DNA of 64,000 nucleotides. Source: Candidatus Woesearchaeota archaeon. GTDB lineage: Archaea; Nanobdellota; Nanobdellia; Woesearchaeales; JAHWHD01. The translations under genes and the position numbers were made by a program. Shown here in pieces: positions 7,562 to 15,797 of this stretch (position 1 is the first letter of the stretch; each line of letters starts with the position of its first letter). The notes under the pieces are model-generated. The model was not told where the DNA came from. It ran no database searches and saw nothing but the letters and a program-made list of their open reading frames with translations. Location: NCBI GenBank assembly GCA_019323515.1, contig JAHWHG010000003.1:102629-166628 (forward strand), given 5' to 3'.

Positions 7562-8887
7562 CTAAAGCCCAAACTTCTTTTTCACTTCCTTAAGAGCTGT
7601 TGGCGCTTCTCCTCCGTGCCAGGTCATCCTTGGTCTGATCCTTACAGGGTACATCCTTTCGTTCATGTCATCGATGATGAGAGCAGCTCCTTTTACTCTT
7701 GGAAGCATGTTAAGCTCTTCATCAAGGCCAGCCCTGAAATAGGATTGCATAAGCATTCCTAGGGCATCAATGTCAATCTTTGCAGTTATTCTGTGTGCAA
7801 TAAGTACATCTGATTGTGTCATTACATCAGTGTGGATTTTTCCGGGCTGTTGTGATGCGAGTATGAGTGAAATCCCTGGTTCGCGGCCTTCCCTTAAAAT
7901 TGTAATAAGAGGGTCAGATGCAAGGGTCTTGCCTTCTTTTGGAAGAAACTCGTGAGCTTCGTCTATTATAAGCCAAACAAGAGGCATTTCTTCTTTTTCG
8001 TCATTTTCTTCAGCTGAAAAGAAATGTACAGATTCTGATACTGCTGAGTATTCTTCCATCTTTCGAGCGGTCATCCTTTCAATGAACAGTTTTTGGGATA
8101 CTAAGCCTACTACAAGTGATTTTATTGCCCATCCGTTAGGAAGGTTACTGTAGGCACTTATGTCAAGCACTGTAATCTTCCCTGGCATTGCAAGGTCCTT
8201 GAGTGCAGTACCTTTATCTGAGAAAAGTCCCCATGTGTTTGCGTTCCTGAAACGGTTAAGTGCAGCGCTCTTTACATGTGCTTCAGTTGTTGTATCCTTT
8301 TCAATCTCTTTAATTATATCGTCCATTGAGAAATTATCTCCTTTTTCTTTAAGTGTGTTTATTGTTTTTTCAATAAGCACGCCTAATGGTTCTAATTGCG
8401 ATACTCCAAATGTTATGCACCAGTCGCTTGAATTCAGTTCTGATGGTTTTATTGAAAATGCGAAGTCTGTAGGAATCCCTTGTTCTTTATATTTCTCTGA
8501 GAACCCTGCTGGTGTGAAAATCTGAACATCTAAACCTTGGCCTTCAATACCCCATTCTTCTAAAAGCTTTTCATCTTTATGATTAGGATATTTCATTGTC
8601 CAGTATATCCCCATTGTGTCAAGTATGATGCATGATAGACGTTTTGATACGTCAGGCTCAAGATTAGCCATACCTTCGGCTATAACTCCCATGGTATAAC
8701 TTTTACCTCCTCCACGTTTACCGCATACAAAGACTATATGAGACCTAGTGACATCCATCAGAATCTTGTTTGCAAGAGATGTTACAGGGCCCATCTTTAT
8801 ATATTGTTTTGCTAGAAATATTGCACCTTTTTTTCCAAACTTCTCGATATCTGTTTTACTTCTTCCGAGTATGATTTCATGGACCAT
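7562..8887 (-). CDS. HerA/FtsK-type ATPase (DUF87 family)
   Basis: 441-residue P-loop ATPase. Walker A is GKRGGGKS at 56-63, Walker B is LVWLIIDEAHEF at 303-314, followed by ILREGREPGISLILASQQP (330-348), which holds the arginine-finger and sensor region of HerA-like hexameric DNA translocases. The C-terminal helix region (RITAKIDIDALG) fits the same family. HerA works with nuclease NurA in DNA end resection, but no nurA is nearby and the N-terminal HAS barrel of true HerA is not obvious (only about 45 residues precede the P-loop region), so a related DUF87 ATPase with another role, such as DNA pumping or plasmid/virus functions, is possible. It is transcribed separately, 95 nt upstream of prs. 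Confidence 0.8.
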   Translation of the reverse strand: MVHEIILGRSKTDIEKFGKKGAIFLAKQYIKMGPVTSLANKILMDVTRSHIVFVCGKRGGGKSYTMGVIAEGMANLEPDVSKRLSCIILDTMGIYWTMKYPNHKDEKLLEEWGIEGQGLDVQIFTPAGFSEKYKEQGIPTDFAFSIKPSELNSSDWCITFGVSQLEPLGVLIEKTINTLKEKGDNFSMDDIIKEIEKDTTTEAHVKSAALNRFRNANTWGLFSDKGTALKDLAMPGKITVLDISAYSNLPNGWAIKSLVVGLVSQKLFIERMTARKMEEYSAVSESVHFFSAEENDEKEEMPLVWLIIDEAHEFLPKEGKTLASDPLITILREGREPGISLILASQQPGKIHTDVMTQSDVLIAHRITAKIDIDALGMLMQSYFRAGLDEELNMLPRVKGAALIIDDMNERMYPVRIRPRMTWHGGEAPTALKEVKKKFGL

Positions 8888-9053
8888 TTATTTACTTCCG
8901 TCAATTTTTAATATAAATGTTTATTGAAACCATTGGGTAGTGAATAATTTCCCGAAAGATTTATTTAGGAGTAGTGAAACGAAAATCTTAGATTTTATTA
9001 TGTTTTTTAATGCTATTAGTATTTATTAAATGTTAAATAATGGGGTGGATAAT

Positions 9054-10541
9054 ATGGAAGATACTGAAGCTCAAACAAGTCAACAGAATGAATTAAATAT
9101 GGATAGTGAAGAGCCTAAGAGAAAGTTAAGGATTGGAAGAGTATTATTAACATTGGTTGTTTTAGGGGTTCTTGTGTTTGCAATTTATGCTTTTATGAAT
9201 CCTTCAGTCTCTATTATTTCATCATTGGCTATATTTTCTAGTGGTGATGGTGATGGAGATACTGCAGATGTTCAATCAGGTTCTGGTGAGATTGCAGCAG
9301 TTGTGAATGGTGAAGAGATTTCTCTTACTGAACTTGATGAACAGTATGAACAGGTCCCTGAAGCTTATAGAAGTTTTGTTACAAAGGAATCTATTCTCGA
9401 TCAGATGATAACTGAAAAAATCTTGCTTCAGGAAGCAGAAGCTAATGATATTTTTGTTAGTAATGCTGAGGTTGATGAGTTCTTTGAGGAATTCATTGAA
9501 CAGTCAGGTCAAACGCCAGAGGAATTTCAGGAATCGCTTGAAGCTAGAGGTTTGACTATGCAGGAGATGAGGGATTATTATAAATCTCAGCTTTTGATTA
9601 CTAAATTGATCAATGATACAATACTAATGGAAATTGTTGTAACTGAAGATGATGCTGAGACTTATTTTGAAGAAAATGAAGAGATGTATCAAGCGCAGGA
9701 AGGACAGATAAGAGCAAGGCATATCTTAGTTGAGACTGAGGAAGAGGCAGAGGAAATTATTGAAGAATTGAAAGATGGTGCTGATTTTGTTGAGCTTGCT
9801 AAAGAGAAATCAATAGGTCCTAGTGGTCCTAGCGGCGGTGAGTTAGGTTTCTTTGCTAAAGGTGAGATGGTGCCTGAGTTTGAGGAAGCTGCTTTTAAAT
9901 TAAAGGTTGGAGAGGTATCTGCACCTGTTGAAACTCAGTTTGGTTTTCATGTAATCAAACGCGAGTCAAACGAAATAACCTTTGATGATGTTAAAGATTC
10001 GATTGAGGAAGTTTTGCTTTACGAAAAGCAGAAGACTGCAGTTGATATTTATATCACTCAGTTGAAGAATAAAGCTAATATCCTATTATATTATAAAGAA
10101 CCCAACAGCGATGAGATTGATGATTTTGATGACTCAGAAGCAGAGAGTGATGAAGAGCCTTTTGTCATCGAAGTTGAGGATGGGGTGGATGAAGCTGCTT
10201 CTGATGATGAGGATTCTTCAGAAGTGGAAGACCTTGATGTTAGCTGCATAGGAGATTATGGTCTTAAAGATGATACTATTGTGTACTACTACCTTGACTC
10301 TGATAAATGTTCACAATGTCAAGAGATGCTGCCAATAGTTGAAGAACTTGAGGCAGAGGGATTTGAGCTTTATTATGCTGAGGTTTCTGATAAAAGCAGT
10401 CTGGATGTTATCGATGCTTGCTTTAGTGACATTGTAGAAGGAAAGGTCCCTCTTTTTATATGTGCTGGTTCAAGGGAGACTAAGCTTGGTAAGTATTCTA
10501 AGTCAACCCTTGAGCAGTTCATGGAGAAATGTGTAGAATAA
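9054..10541 (+). CDS. Membrane-anchored parvulin peptidyl-prolyl isomerase with C-terminal thioredoxin-like CxxC domain
   Basis: Extracytoplasmic folding factor, 495 residues from the ATG at 9054, chosen over an ATG 24 bases earlier because GGGGTGG (9042-9048) is a good ribosome binding site five bases before it. Order: acidic cytosolic tail, one membrane helix (about 28-48), a SurA/PrsA-like helical N-domain (about 80-215), a parvulin domain (218-304, with RARHILVETEEEA, GPSGPSGGELGFF and QFGFHVIKRE), an acidic linker rich in Asp/Glu/Ser (350-395), then a domain with YYYLDSDKCSQCQEMLP (CSQC at 419-422) and an EGKVPLFICAG strand, like a thioredoxin fold with a cis-Pro. Known family function: proline isomerisation in exported proteins; the CxxC domain suggests disulfide handling as well. 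It could serve the very Cys- and Pro-containing giant surface protein in this window (inference). Confidence 0.85.
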   Translation: MEDTEAQTSQQNELNMDSEEPKRKLRIGRVLLTLVVLGVLVFAIYAFMNPSVSIISSLAIFSSGDGDGDTADVQSGSGEIAAVVNGEEISLTELDEQYEQVPEAYRSFVTKESILDQMITEKILLQEAEANDIFVSNAEVDEFFEEFIEQSGQTPEEFQESLEARGLTMQEMRDYYKSQLLITKLINDTILMEIVVTEDDAETYFEENEEMYQAQEGQIRARHILVETEEEAEEIIEELKDGADFVELAKEKSIGPSGPSGGELGFFAKGEMVPEFEEAAFKLKVGEVSAPVETQFGFHVIKRESNEITFDDVKDSIEEVLLYEKQKTAVDIYITQLKNKANILLYYKEPNSDEIDDFDDSEAESDEEPFVIEVEDGVDEAASDDEDSSEVEDLDVSCIGDYGLKDDTIVYYYLDSDKCSQCQEMLPIVEELEAEGFELYYAEVSDKSSLDVIDACFSDIVEGKVPLFICAGSRETKLGKYSKSTLEQFMEKCVE

Positions 10542-10606
10542 GTGATGCATAGTCAATAAAAAAATAAAAATTTTTTTATATTCTTCTTAAATCTTGTTTA
10601 TGATAA

Positions 10607-11860
10607 TTATAAGTCATTAACAGTAACTACTTGGACCTTTGTCTCGTTAGGTCTTACTTTGGAGTCCATGCCAACTGTAAACTTAACATTTGATCTTTCT
10701 GCTGTTATTGCTATATTCTTATCAATAATCCCATCAAACACAACTGCATAAATCCCTGTATTAAGGCTTTTGATCGTTGTTGCTAGTTCTGATAATGGAA
10801 CTTTACCAAGTATTGCTAGTTTTTCGTCAAGCAGATAAGCGCCTCTTGTACCTATTAAATCTTCTAACATCCCTTTGAAAGTTGTTCTTTCCTCTGTTGT
10901 AAGCCTACTCTTTCTCTGGAAGTTGTTATTGCTTTTATGTATTGGCTGCGACTTTGGTGTAAAAGTCTTCTTTATGTTCGGTTGGTTAATGCTTGGTCTT
11001 TGTTGTTGCATGCTCTTTTCAGGAGCAGGAGAAAGTTCAAGTTTTGCTTGTTCTGCTGAAATCTTACTCCTAATGGCCTTATGAATCTCCTTTTTTGTGA
11101 TCTCTTCAACTTCTTTTCCATCAGGTGCTCTTGTAATGAAGTCAATTTCTGTCACGCTTGTCAATTCTTTAATGATAAGATTTCCTCCTCTATCGCCATC
11201 TACAAATGCAGTTACAATCTTCTTTTTACACAGTTCAATGATTGTCTGTGGTACAGATGTTCCGTTTATTGCAATAGCATTTTTAATCCCATGTTTTAGT
11301 AGGTTGAGTACATCTGCTCTTCCTTCAACAACTATGATTTCATCTGAGTCGTCAATTGAAGGGCCTGCAGGTAATCTGTCCTTACCATATTCTTGGATTT
11401 CCATTACCCTTACAGAATAGGCTACTTCGTCTGCAATCTCTTGTGAATCTGGAAGTACAGTATCCATCATGTTCTTAAGTAGTTCTTTTGCTCTTTCAAT
11501 CACAAAGTTTCTCTTACTAACTCTAACATCTTCTATATTCCCTACAGTAATCTTTGCATTGCAAGGTCCTATCCTTTGGATTATTTCTAGAGCAGCGCCT
11601 ACTATTGAGGTTTCTGCTTTGTCTAAAGAAGATGGTATAATTATTGAACCGTTTGTTTTTCCGCTTTTTGTTTCAACATTAACTTCAATCCTACCAATTC
11701 TTCCAGATCTTTGAAGTTCTCTTAATTCTAAATCTGAGCCAAGCAGTCCTTCAGTTTGGCCAAATATTGCTCCTATAACGTCTGGTCTGTCAACAATGCC
11801 TTCAATGTTGATATTGGCGTGAACGATATATTTTGCTGAAACAGGGCTTATTTTTCCCAT
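10607..11860 (-). CDS. dnaG: Archaeal DnaG-type protein (Toprim), exosome-associated primase homologue
   Basis: 417 residues from the ATG at 11860 (MGKISPVSAKYIVHA), the start of archaeal DnaG; a GGAGG site 8 nt upstream confirms it over the upstream TTG. The N-terminal helical domain is followed by the Toprim domain: EIIVVEGRADV with E179 and FVDGDRGG with D221 and D223, the metal-binding acidic residues. After about 265 a Pro/Gln/Lys-rich linker (SPAPEKSMQQQRPS) precedes a C-terminal domain (about 320-417). In archaea the protein has been reported as part of the exosome and can synthesise short RNA in vitro; no zinc-binding domain of the bacterial type is present. It is alone on this strand. 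Confidence 0.92.
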   Translation of the reverse strand: MGKISPVSAKYIVHANINIEGIVDRPDVIGAIFGQTEGLLGSDLELRELQRSGRIGRIEVNVETKSGKTNGSIIIPSSLDKAETSIVGAALEIIQRIGPCNAKITVGNIEDVRVSKRNFVIERAKELLKNMMDTVLPDSQEIADEVAYSVRVMEIQEYGKDRLPAGPSIDDSDEIIVVEGRADVLNLLKHGIKNAIAINGTSVPQTIIELCKKKIVTAFVDGDRGGNLIIKELTSVTEIDFITRAPDGKEVEEITKKEIHKAIRSKISAEQAKLELSPAPEKSMQQQRPSINQPNIKKTFTPKSQPIHKSNNNFQRKSRLTTEERTTFKGMLEDLIGTRGAYLLDEKLAILGKVPLSELATTIKSLNTGIYAVVFDGIIDKNIAITAERSNVKFTVGMDSKVRPNETKVQVVTVNDL

Positions 11861-12036
11861 TTTTATTCCTCCACTTTTCAAAGACTGAACTTATTTTCAA
11901 GTCTTAATTTTTGATTTAGAAATAGAACAATAATTTACTTTCTTCACTTCAATAAGTGAAATCATTTACTTTTTTTGTGAATATGAAATGAATGAAATGA
12001 ATGTGTTCTATCTCTAATTAATGATGATAAAATGTT

Positions 12037-12202
12037 GCCCGGATACTAACTCCCAAGCTCATAGCTTGGCATTGCCGAAAGCTCCATTGAGTAACTCTTG
12101 TATCGGGCTGTGTTATGTGAGAGTGTCTTTGTTTCACAGCAAAACTTTGCAGTTCGTGCTCAGCAAAGGACCCATTCACATAATGTGTAGAAAACTACAC
12201 AT
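12037..12202. ncRNA. Candidate structured RNA of unknown class
   Basis: Three consecutive stems. The first is 12037-12046 (GCCCGGATAC) with 12100-12108 (GTATCGGGC), one bulged G, enclosing the perfect hairpin CCAAGC/GCTTGG (12053-12069). The second is TTATGTGA (12113-12120) with TCACATAA (12176-12183), enclosing smaller stems. The third is ATGTGTAG-AAAA-CTACACAT (12183-12202). The segment is richer in G+C than the surrounding DNA, as is the SRP RNA gene. A 67-codon frame across it has no protein character. The core motifs of RNase P RNA were looked for and not seen. An AUGAUGA C-box-like string lies at 12021 but no matching D box is clear. Strand and class remain open. Confidence 0.45.
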
Positions 12203-12248
12203 GTATATTAAGGTTATGTTTTGATTGATAATTTGGTGTTATTTAAAA

Positions 12249-12363
12249 CCCTGGCAGGCATCTTTGATGTAATCTCAGATACCTGCTGGGGAAAAAGAGG
12301 TGATTTTGATTATTAAAACCCAAAAAAACCCTAATTAAAGGGTTTTTCTGGGAAAAAGAGGTG
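12249..12363 (+). repeat. Two hairpins each followed by an identical GGGAAAAAGAGGTG element
   Basis: Hairpin 1 pairs 12249-12258 with 12282-12291 (10 bp, two G-U). Hairpin 2 pairs CCC-(A)n-CCCT at 12319-12332 with its complement up to 12352 and includes a T-run. Both end in the same 14 bases, GGGAAAAAGAGGTG (12289-12302 and 12350-12363), 61 nt apart. The last bases are a strong Shine-Dalgarno sequence, the same AAAAAGAGGTG seen before the gene at 5499. The units may be short translated leaders, attenuator-like elements, or recent small duplications. Confidence 0.5.
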
Positions 12364-12368
12364 TTTAG

Positions 12369-12443
12369 ATGATTATAACCTTTTACACAAGAAGAAAATT
12401 ATTTCCCTCTTGTTACTATTCTGTAGGTGTAACTTCTATATAA
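12369..12443 (+). CDS. Possible 24-residue small protein
   Basis: ATG at 12369 is six bases after a perfect GAGGTG, giving MIITFYTRRKLFPSC and nine more residues before TAA. Similarly, a TTG at 12306 after the first copy could start a ten-residue peptide. Spacing and ribosome binding site are good; length and lack of a known family keep this tentative. It could be a leader peptide or chance. Confidence 0.3.
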   Translation: MIITFYTRRKLFPSCYYSVGVTSI

Positions 12444-12481
12444 ATCTTTCTGTGTTTTTGTGACTGATTGGTGAATTATTA

Positions 12482-12516
12482 ACTTACATTGTAAGGTTTC
12501 TACTTACATTGTAAGT
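12482..12516. promoter_or_regulatory. Operator pair of the palindrome family, upstream of rio1
   Basis: Two copies of the palindrome, ACTTACATTGTAAGG (12482-12496) and ACTTACATTGTAAGT (12502-12516), with centres 20 bp apart, about two helical turns. They end about 24 bases before the rio1 TATA box, a position expected for an activator or for blocking TFB access. The same motif is present ten times before the HTH gene at 17736. Confidence 0.75.
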
Positions 12517-12539
12517 ATTCTCCTCTGAATAACATAAAG

Positions 12540-12548
12540 CTATTTATA
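12540..12548 (+). promoter_or_regulatory. TATA box of rio1 (leaderless)
   Basis: CTATTTATA is centred about 27 nt before the ATG at 12572, so the transcript should begin at or close to the start codon; there is no ribosome binding site. Confidence 0.6.
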
Positions 12549-12571
12549 GATGTTTAAATGTAATTTTTTGA

Positions 12572-13297
12572 ATGGCTACAAAAGAAAAATGGAAAGTGTT
12601 TGAGAATGTATTTGATGAATTTGCTTTGAGAAACTTGTTTAAGTTAAGCTCTGAGGGACATTTTGATGAATTAGAGAGTCCTGTATCTATAGGAAAAGAA
12701 TCTAATGTGTTTACTGCAAAGAAGGGTAAAGGAAGGATTATTGTCAAAATTTATAGACTTGAAACATGTGATTTTAGGAGAATGTATGATTATATTAAGT
12801 ATGATTCAAGGTATTTCAATATTAAGAAACAAAAGAGATCAATAGTATTTGCATGGACACAAAGAGAGTATAGGAATCTTGTAAGAGCCAGGGAAGCTGG
12901 TGTAAGCGTTCCACTTGCTCTTACATTTAAGTATAATATACTCTTATTGGAATACATTGGAGATTCTGTTAGAAATGAAATCGCTTTGAGGGTTAAGGAT
13001 AAGCTACCAAAGTATCCAAAGAAGTTCTTTAAAGAAGTGATTGAAAATATGAAAAGGTTGCATAAAGCAGGTTTTGTGCACGGAGATTTATCTGAATTCA
13101 ATATATTAAACCTAAATGAAAAACCTGTTTTTATTGACTTTTCGCAGGCTTTGCAACTTGATTCTTCAATTGCTGAAGAACTTTTAGAAAGGGATGTTAG
13201 GAATATCTGTAATTTCTTTAAAAGATTAGGGTTAAAAGTTGATGTTAAGAAGATTTATGATGAAATTAGGACTTCTGGTGCAAAGACTGAATCATGA
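12572..13297 (+). CDS. rio1: RIO1-family serine protein kinase
   Basis: Atypical protein kinase/ATPase needed for late small-subunit ribosome maturation. 241 residues, normal for archaeal Rio1. The nucleotide loop is SIGKESNVF (39-47), the ATP lysine K59 is in IIVKIYR, the catalytic loop is HGDLSEFN (170-177; D172, N177) and the metal-binding motif is FIDFSQA (187-193; D189). The RIO-specific N-terminal helices and the flexible loop (about 63-95) are present. The next gene encodes the KH protein related to Pno1/Dim2, a partner in the same ribosome maturation step, and the top6 genes follow; this order is a familiar archaeal cluster. Two operators and a TATA box lie directly upstream. Confidence 0.95.
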   Translation: MATKEKWKVFENVFDEFALRNLFKLSSEGHFDELESPVSIGKESNVFTAKKGKGRIIVKIYRLETCDFRRMYDYIKYDSRYFNIKKQKRSIVFAWTQREYRNLVRAREAGVSVPLALTFKYNILLLEYIGDSVRNEIALRVKDKLPKYPKKFFKEVIENMKRLHKAGFVHGDLSEFNILNLNEKPVFIDFSQALQLDSSIAEELLERDVRNICNFFKRLGLKVDVKKIYDEIRTSGAKTES

Positions 13298-13376
13298 TAG
13301 GATACTAAATATATTAATAAAAATTATATTAATAAAATAATTAATTTTAAAAACTTTTGATGATGTGTAAGATAAA

Positions 13377-13931
13377 ATGGAAGAATTTTCATATGAATTT
13401 AAGATACCTAAAGATAGGATTGCTGTATTAATAGGTAAGAATGGAAAAATCAAGAAAGAGTTAGAGGAATCAACTAAAACTAGGATTGATATAGATTCTA
13501 AAGATGGGGATGTTCATGTATATGGCAAAGATGCGATACTCTTGTTTAATGCAAGGGAGGTAATACTTGCAATTGGGCGCGGTTTTAACCCTGAATATGC
13601 TTTTTACTTACTGAAAGGAGATTATATACTAGAGGTAATAAATTTAGGTGATTTTGTTGGCAAATCAAAAAAGGCTTTGGAAAGAATTAAAGGCAGGATT
13701 ATTGGCACTGATGGTAAGACTAGAAGGTTGATCGAGGAAATGACTGAAGCTTTTATATCTGTATATGGAAAAACTGTTAGTATTATCGGTGAGCCGACTA
13801 ATCTTTACATTGCGAAAAAAGCTATTGAATCTTTAATCAATGGAAGTCAACATTCTGCTGTCTATAAATGGCTAGAGAAAAAGCGCAGAGAATTAAAACG
13901 CTTTGATATTGAAACTAAGAAAACTATGTGA
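13377..13931 (+). CDS. KH-domain RNA-processing protein (archaeal Pno1/Dim2 type)
   Basis: 184-residue RNA-binding protein with two KH domains. The first has GKNGKIKKEL (20-29) as its GxxG loop. The second has GRIIGTDGKTRRLIEEMT (106-123), where GTDG is the RNA-contact loop. Archaeal relatives bind the 3' end of 16S rRNA and stimulate maturation together with the endonuclease Nob1 and Rio1. The C-terminal tail is basic (KWLEKKRRELKRF). It is 80 nt after rio1, and an A/T-rich TATA-like stretch (AATTTTAAAAAC, near 13343) may give it an additional promoter. Confidence 0.88.
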   Translation: MEEFSYEFKIPKDRIAVLIGKNGKIKKELEESTKTRIDIDSKDGDVHVYGKDAILLFNAREVILAIGRGFNPEYAFYLLKGDYILEVINLGDFVGKSKKALERIKGRIIGTDGKTRRLIEEMTEAFISVYGKTVSIIGEPTNLYIAKKAIESLINGSQHSAVYKWLEKKRRELKRFDIETKKTM

Positions 13932-13976
13932 TTTTTAGTTTTGAGTTGTTTTTTTTCTTAAAAACGCAGTTTCCAC

Positions 13977-13986
13977 AATATTTATA
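13977..13986 (+). promoter_or_regulatory. TATA box of top6B
   Basis: ATATTTATAAAT lies about 29 nt before the ATG of top6B, indicating an own, nearly leaderless promoter inside the cluster. Confidence 0.55.
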
Positions 13987-14012
13987 AATCTTAAATTTTT
14001 TTGGTTTAATTA

Positions 14013-15782
14013 ATGGTGCAAACAAAATTGAATGATATGGACGATAAATCAGATAATTCTGGCAAAGATACTATTGCGCAGAGGTTAGCTGCAGGTCAGA
14101 GAGAGATTGGAGTAGCGGAATTTTTTGCAAAGAATAGGCATTTGCTGGGTTTTGATAATAAAAGAAAAGCTTTGATGACTACAATCAAAGAAGCTGTTGA
14201 TAATGCACTTGATGCTTGTGAGGAAGCAAGAGTTTTGCCTGAAATCATAATCGAAGTAATTGATATGGGAAATGATAGGTTTAGGATTATGGTTGAAGAT
14301 AATGGTCCAGGCATAGTAAAAAAGCAAATTCCTAATATATTTGCAAAGTTGTTATACGGAAGTAAGTTCCATAAATTAAAACAAAGTCGAGGTCAACAGG
14401 GAATTGGTATATCTGCTTCTGTAATGTATGGACAGCTTACAACTGGAAGAGCTGCTAGAATAGTTTCAAAGATTCATCCAAAAGAACCTGCACATTATTA
14501 TGAGTTGAAGCTTGACACTCAGAAGAATAAGCCTGAGATACTCAAAGAAGAGAAGAAGGAATGGAATAAAGACCGTGGAACAAAGGTTGAGATTGATCTT
14601 GAAGGTTCTTACCAAAAAGGGGGGCAGTCAATTGACGAATATCTTAAACAGACAGCTATTGTAAATCCGCATGCGACAATAATTTATACTAATCCTAAAG
14701 CTGAACAGATAATTTTTCCTAGAGCTACTGATAACCTTCCTGATGAGCCAAAAGAAATCCAGCCGCATCCTTATGGTGTTGAACTAGGGGTTATGCAGAT
14801 GATGCTGCGTACAACTGAAAGCAGGACGTTACAGGCTTTCTTGTCGACTGAATTTACAAGAGTTGGTTCTGGGACTGCAAAGACTATCTGTGAACATGCA
14901 AGATTGTTGCCTAATACCAAGCCTAAGGACATGTCAAGAGAAATGGTTGAGCAGTTAATGGAAGGTATAAAGAAGACTAAGTTGATAAATCCGCCAACTG
15001 ATTGTGTGTCTCCAATAGGTGCTGAGGCGCTGGAAAAAGGTTTGAGAAAAGAGATTAATGCTGAGTTTTATGTTGCTTCAACTAGGCCGCCTTCTGTTTA
15101 TAGGGGAAATCCTTTTGTTATTGAGGTAGGAATTGCTTATGGTGGTGAACAGAGCGCAGATGGTCCGGTAAGGTTACTTAGGTTTGCTAACAGGGTTCCA
15201 CTGTTGTTCCAACAGGGAGCGTGTGTATCAACAAAGTCAACTGTTGAGACCAATTGGAGGCCTTACGGATTGTCGCAATCACAAAAGTCGCTTCCAATAG
15301 GTCCTTGCACAATTGCTGTACACATTGCATCTGTATGGGTACCTTTTACTTCTGAGAGTAAGGAAGCTATTGCACATTATCCTGAAATTGTGAAAGAGAT
15401 GAAGCTTGCAATGCAGGAATGCGGTAGAAAACTTGCTTCATATGTCAAAAAGAAAAGAAGAATTAAGGAAGAAGGTAAAAAAAGGAGTTATATTGAGACG
15501 TTCATACCTCATGTTGCAGAAGCATTGAAGGAGATTTTGAAGTTAAGTAAGGCTGATGTGCTGAAGACAAATGAAATGCTTACAAAGCTGCTAGAACAAA
15601 AGAGAGGCAAGCTTGAAGATTTAAGTTTTGATCCAAGTAAGAATGTGGATTATGATGAGGAGTTAGCTAAGATCGGTAAAGAAGATGGGGAAGAGGTTGA
15701 GTCTGAAACTGAGACTGAAGAACAGGAAGTGAAGAAAAAGCCTAAGAGTAATAAAACTGCAAAGAAATCAAAGAAGAAATAG
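14013..15782 (+). CDS. top6B: DNA topoisomerase VI subunit B
   Basis: ATPase subunit of the type IIB topoisomerase that relaxes and decatenates DNA as an A2B2 complex. GHKL motifs: E60 and N64 in IKEAVDNALDACEE, DNGPG at 96-100, RGQQGIG at 126-132. A helix-two-turn-helix insertion follows, then a transducer domain with the switch-lysine segment near SQSQKSLPIGPC. After about residue 545 the protein ends in an unusual tail: acidic (ESETETEEQE) then Lys-rich (KKKPKSNKTAKKSKKK), probably disordered and DNA-touching. 589 residues, slightly longer than usual because of this tail. The A subunit starts 15 nt downstream, so both are made from one mRNA. Confidence 0.96.
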   Translation: MVQTKLNDMDDKSDNSGKDTIAQRLAAGQREIGVAEFFAKNRHLLGFDNKRKALMTTIKEAVDNALDACEEARVLPEIIIEVIDMGNDRFRIMVEDNGPGIVKKQIPNIFAKLLYGSKFHKLKQSRGQQGIGISASVMYGQLTTGRAARIVSKIHPKEPAHYYELKLDTQKNKPEILKEEKKEWNKDRGTKVEIDLEGSYQKGGQSIDEYLKQTAIVNPHATIIYTNPKAEQIIFPRATDNLPDEPKEIQPHPYGVELGVMQMMLRTTESRTLQAFLSTEFTRVGSGTAKTICEHARLLPNTKPKDMSREMVEQLMEGIKKTKLINPPTDCVSPIGAEALEKGLRKEINAEFYVASTRPPSVYRGNPFVIEVGIAYGGEQSADGPVRLLRFANRVPLLFQQGACVSTKSTVETNWRPYGLSQSQKSLPIGPCTIAVHIASVWVPFTSESKEAIAHYPEIVKEMKLAMQECGRKLASYVKKKRRIKEEGKKRSYIETFIPHVAEALKEILKLSKADVLKTNEMLTKLLEQKRGKLEDLSFDPSKNVDYDEELAKIGKEDGEEVESETETEEQEVKKKPKSNKTAKKSKKK

Positions 15783-15797
15783 TAATGATATTGTAAA

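Noticed and set aside
7562..8887. Confident HerA assignment
   Set aside because: P-loop features fit, but the N-terminal barrel is not obvious and no nurA, mre11 or rad50 gene is adjacent, so the gene symbol was withheld.
12021..12224. 67-codon plus-strand reading frame between dnaG and rio1
   Set aside because: The segment is dominated by paired stems, and the peptide lacks any family feature or ribosome binding site.
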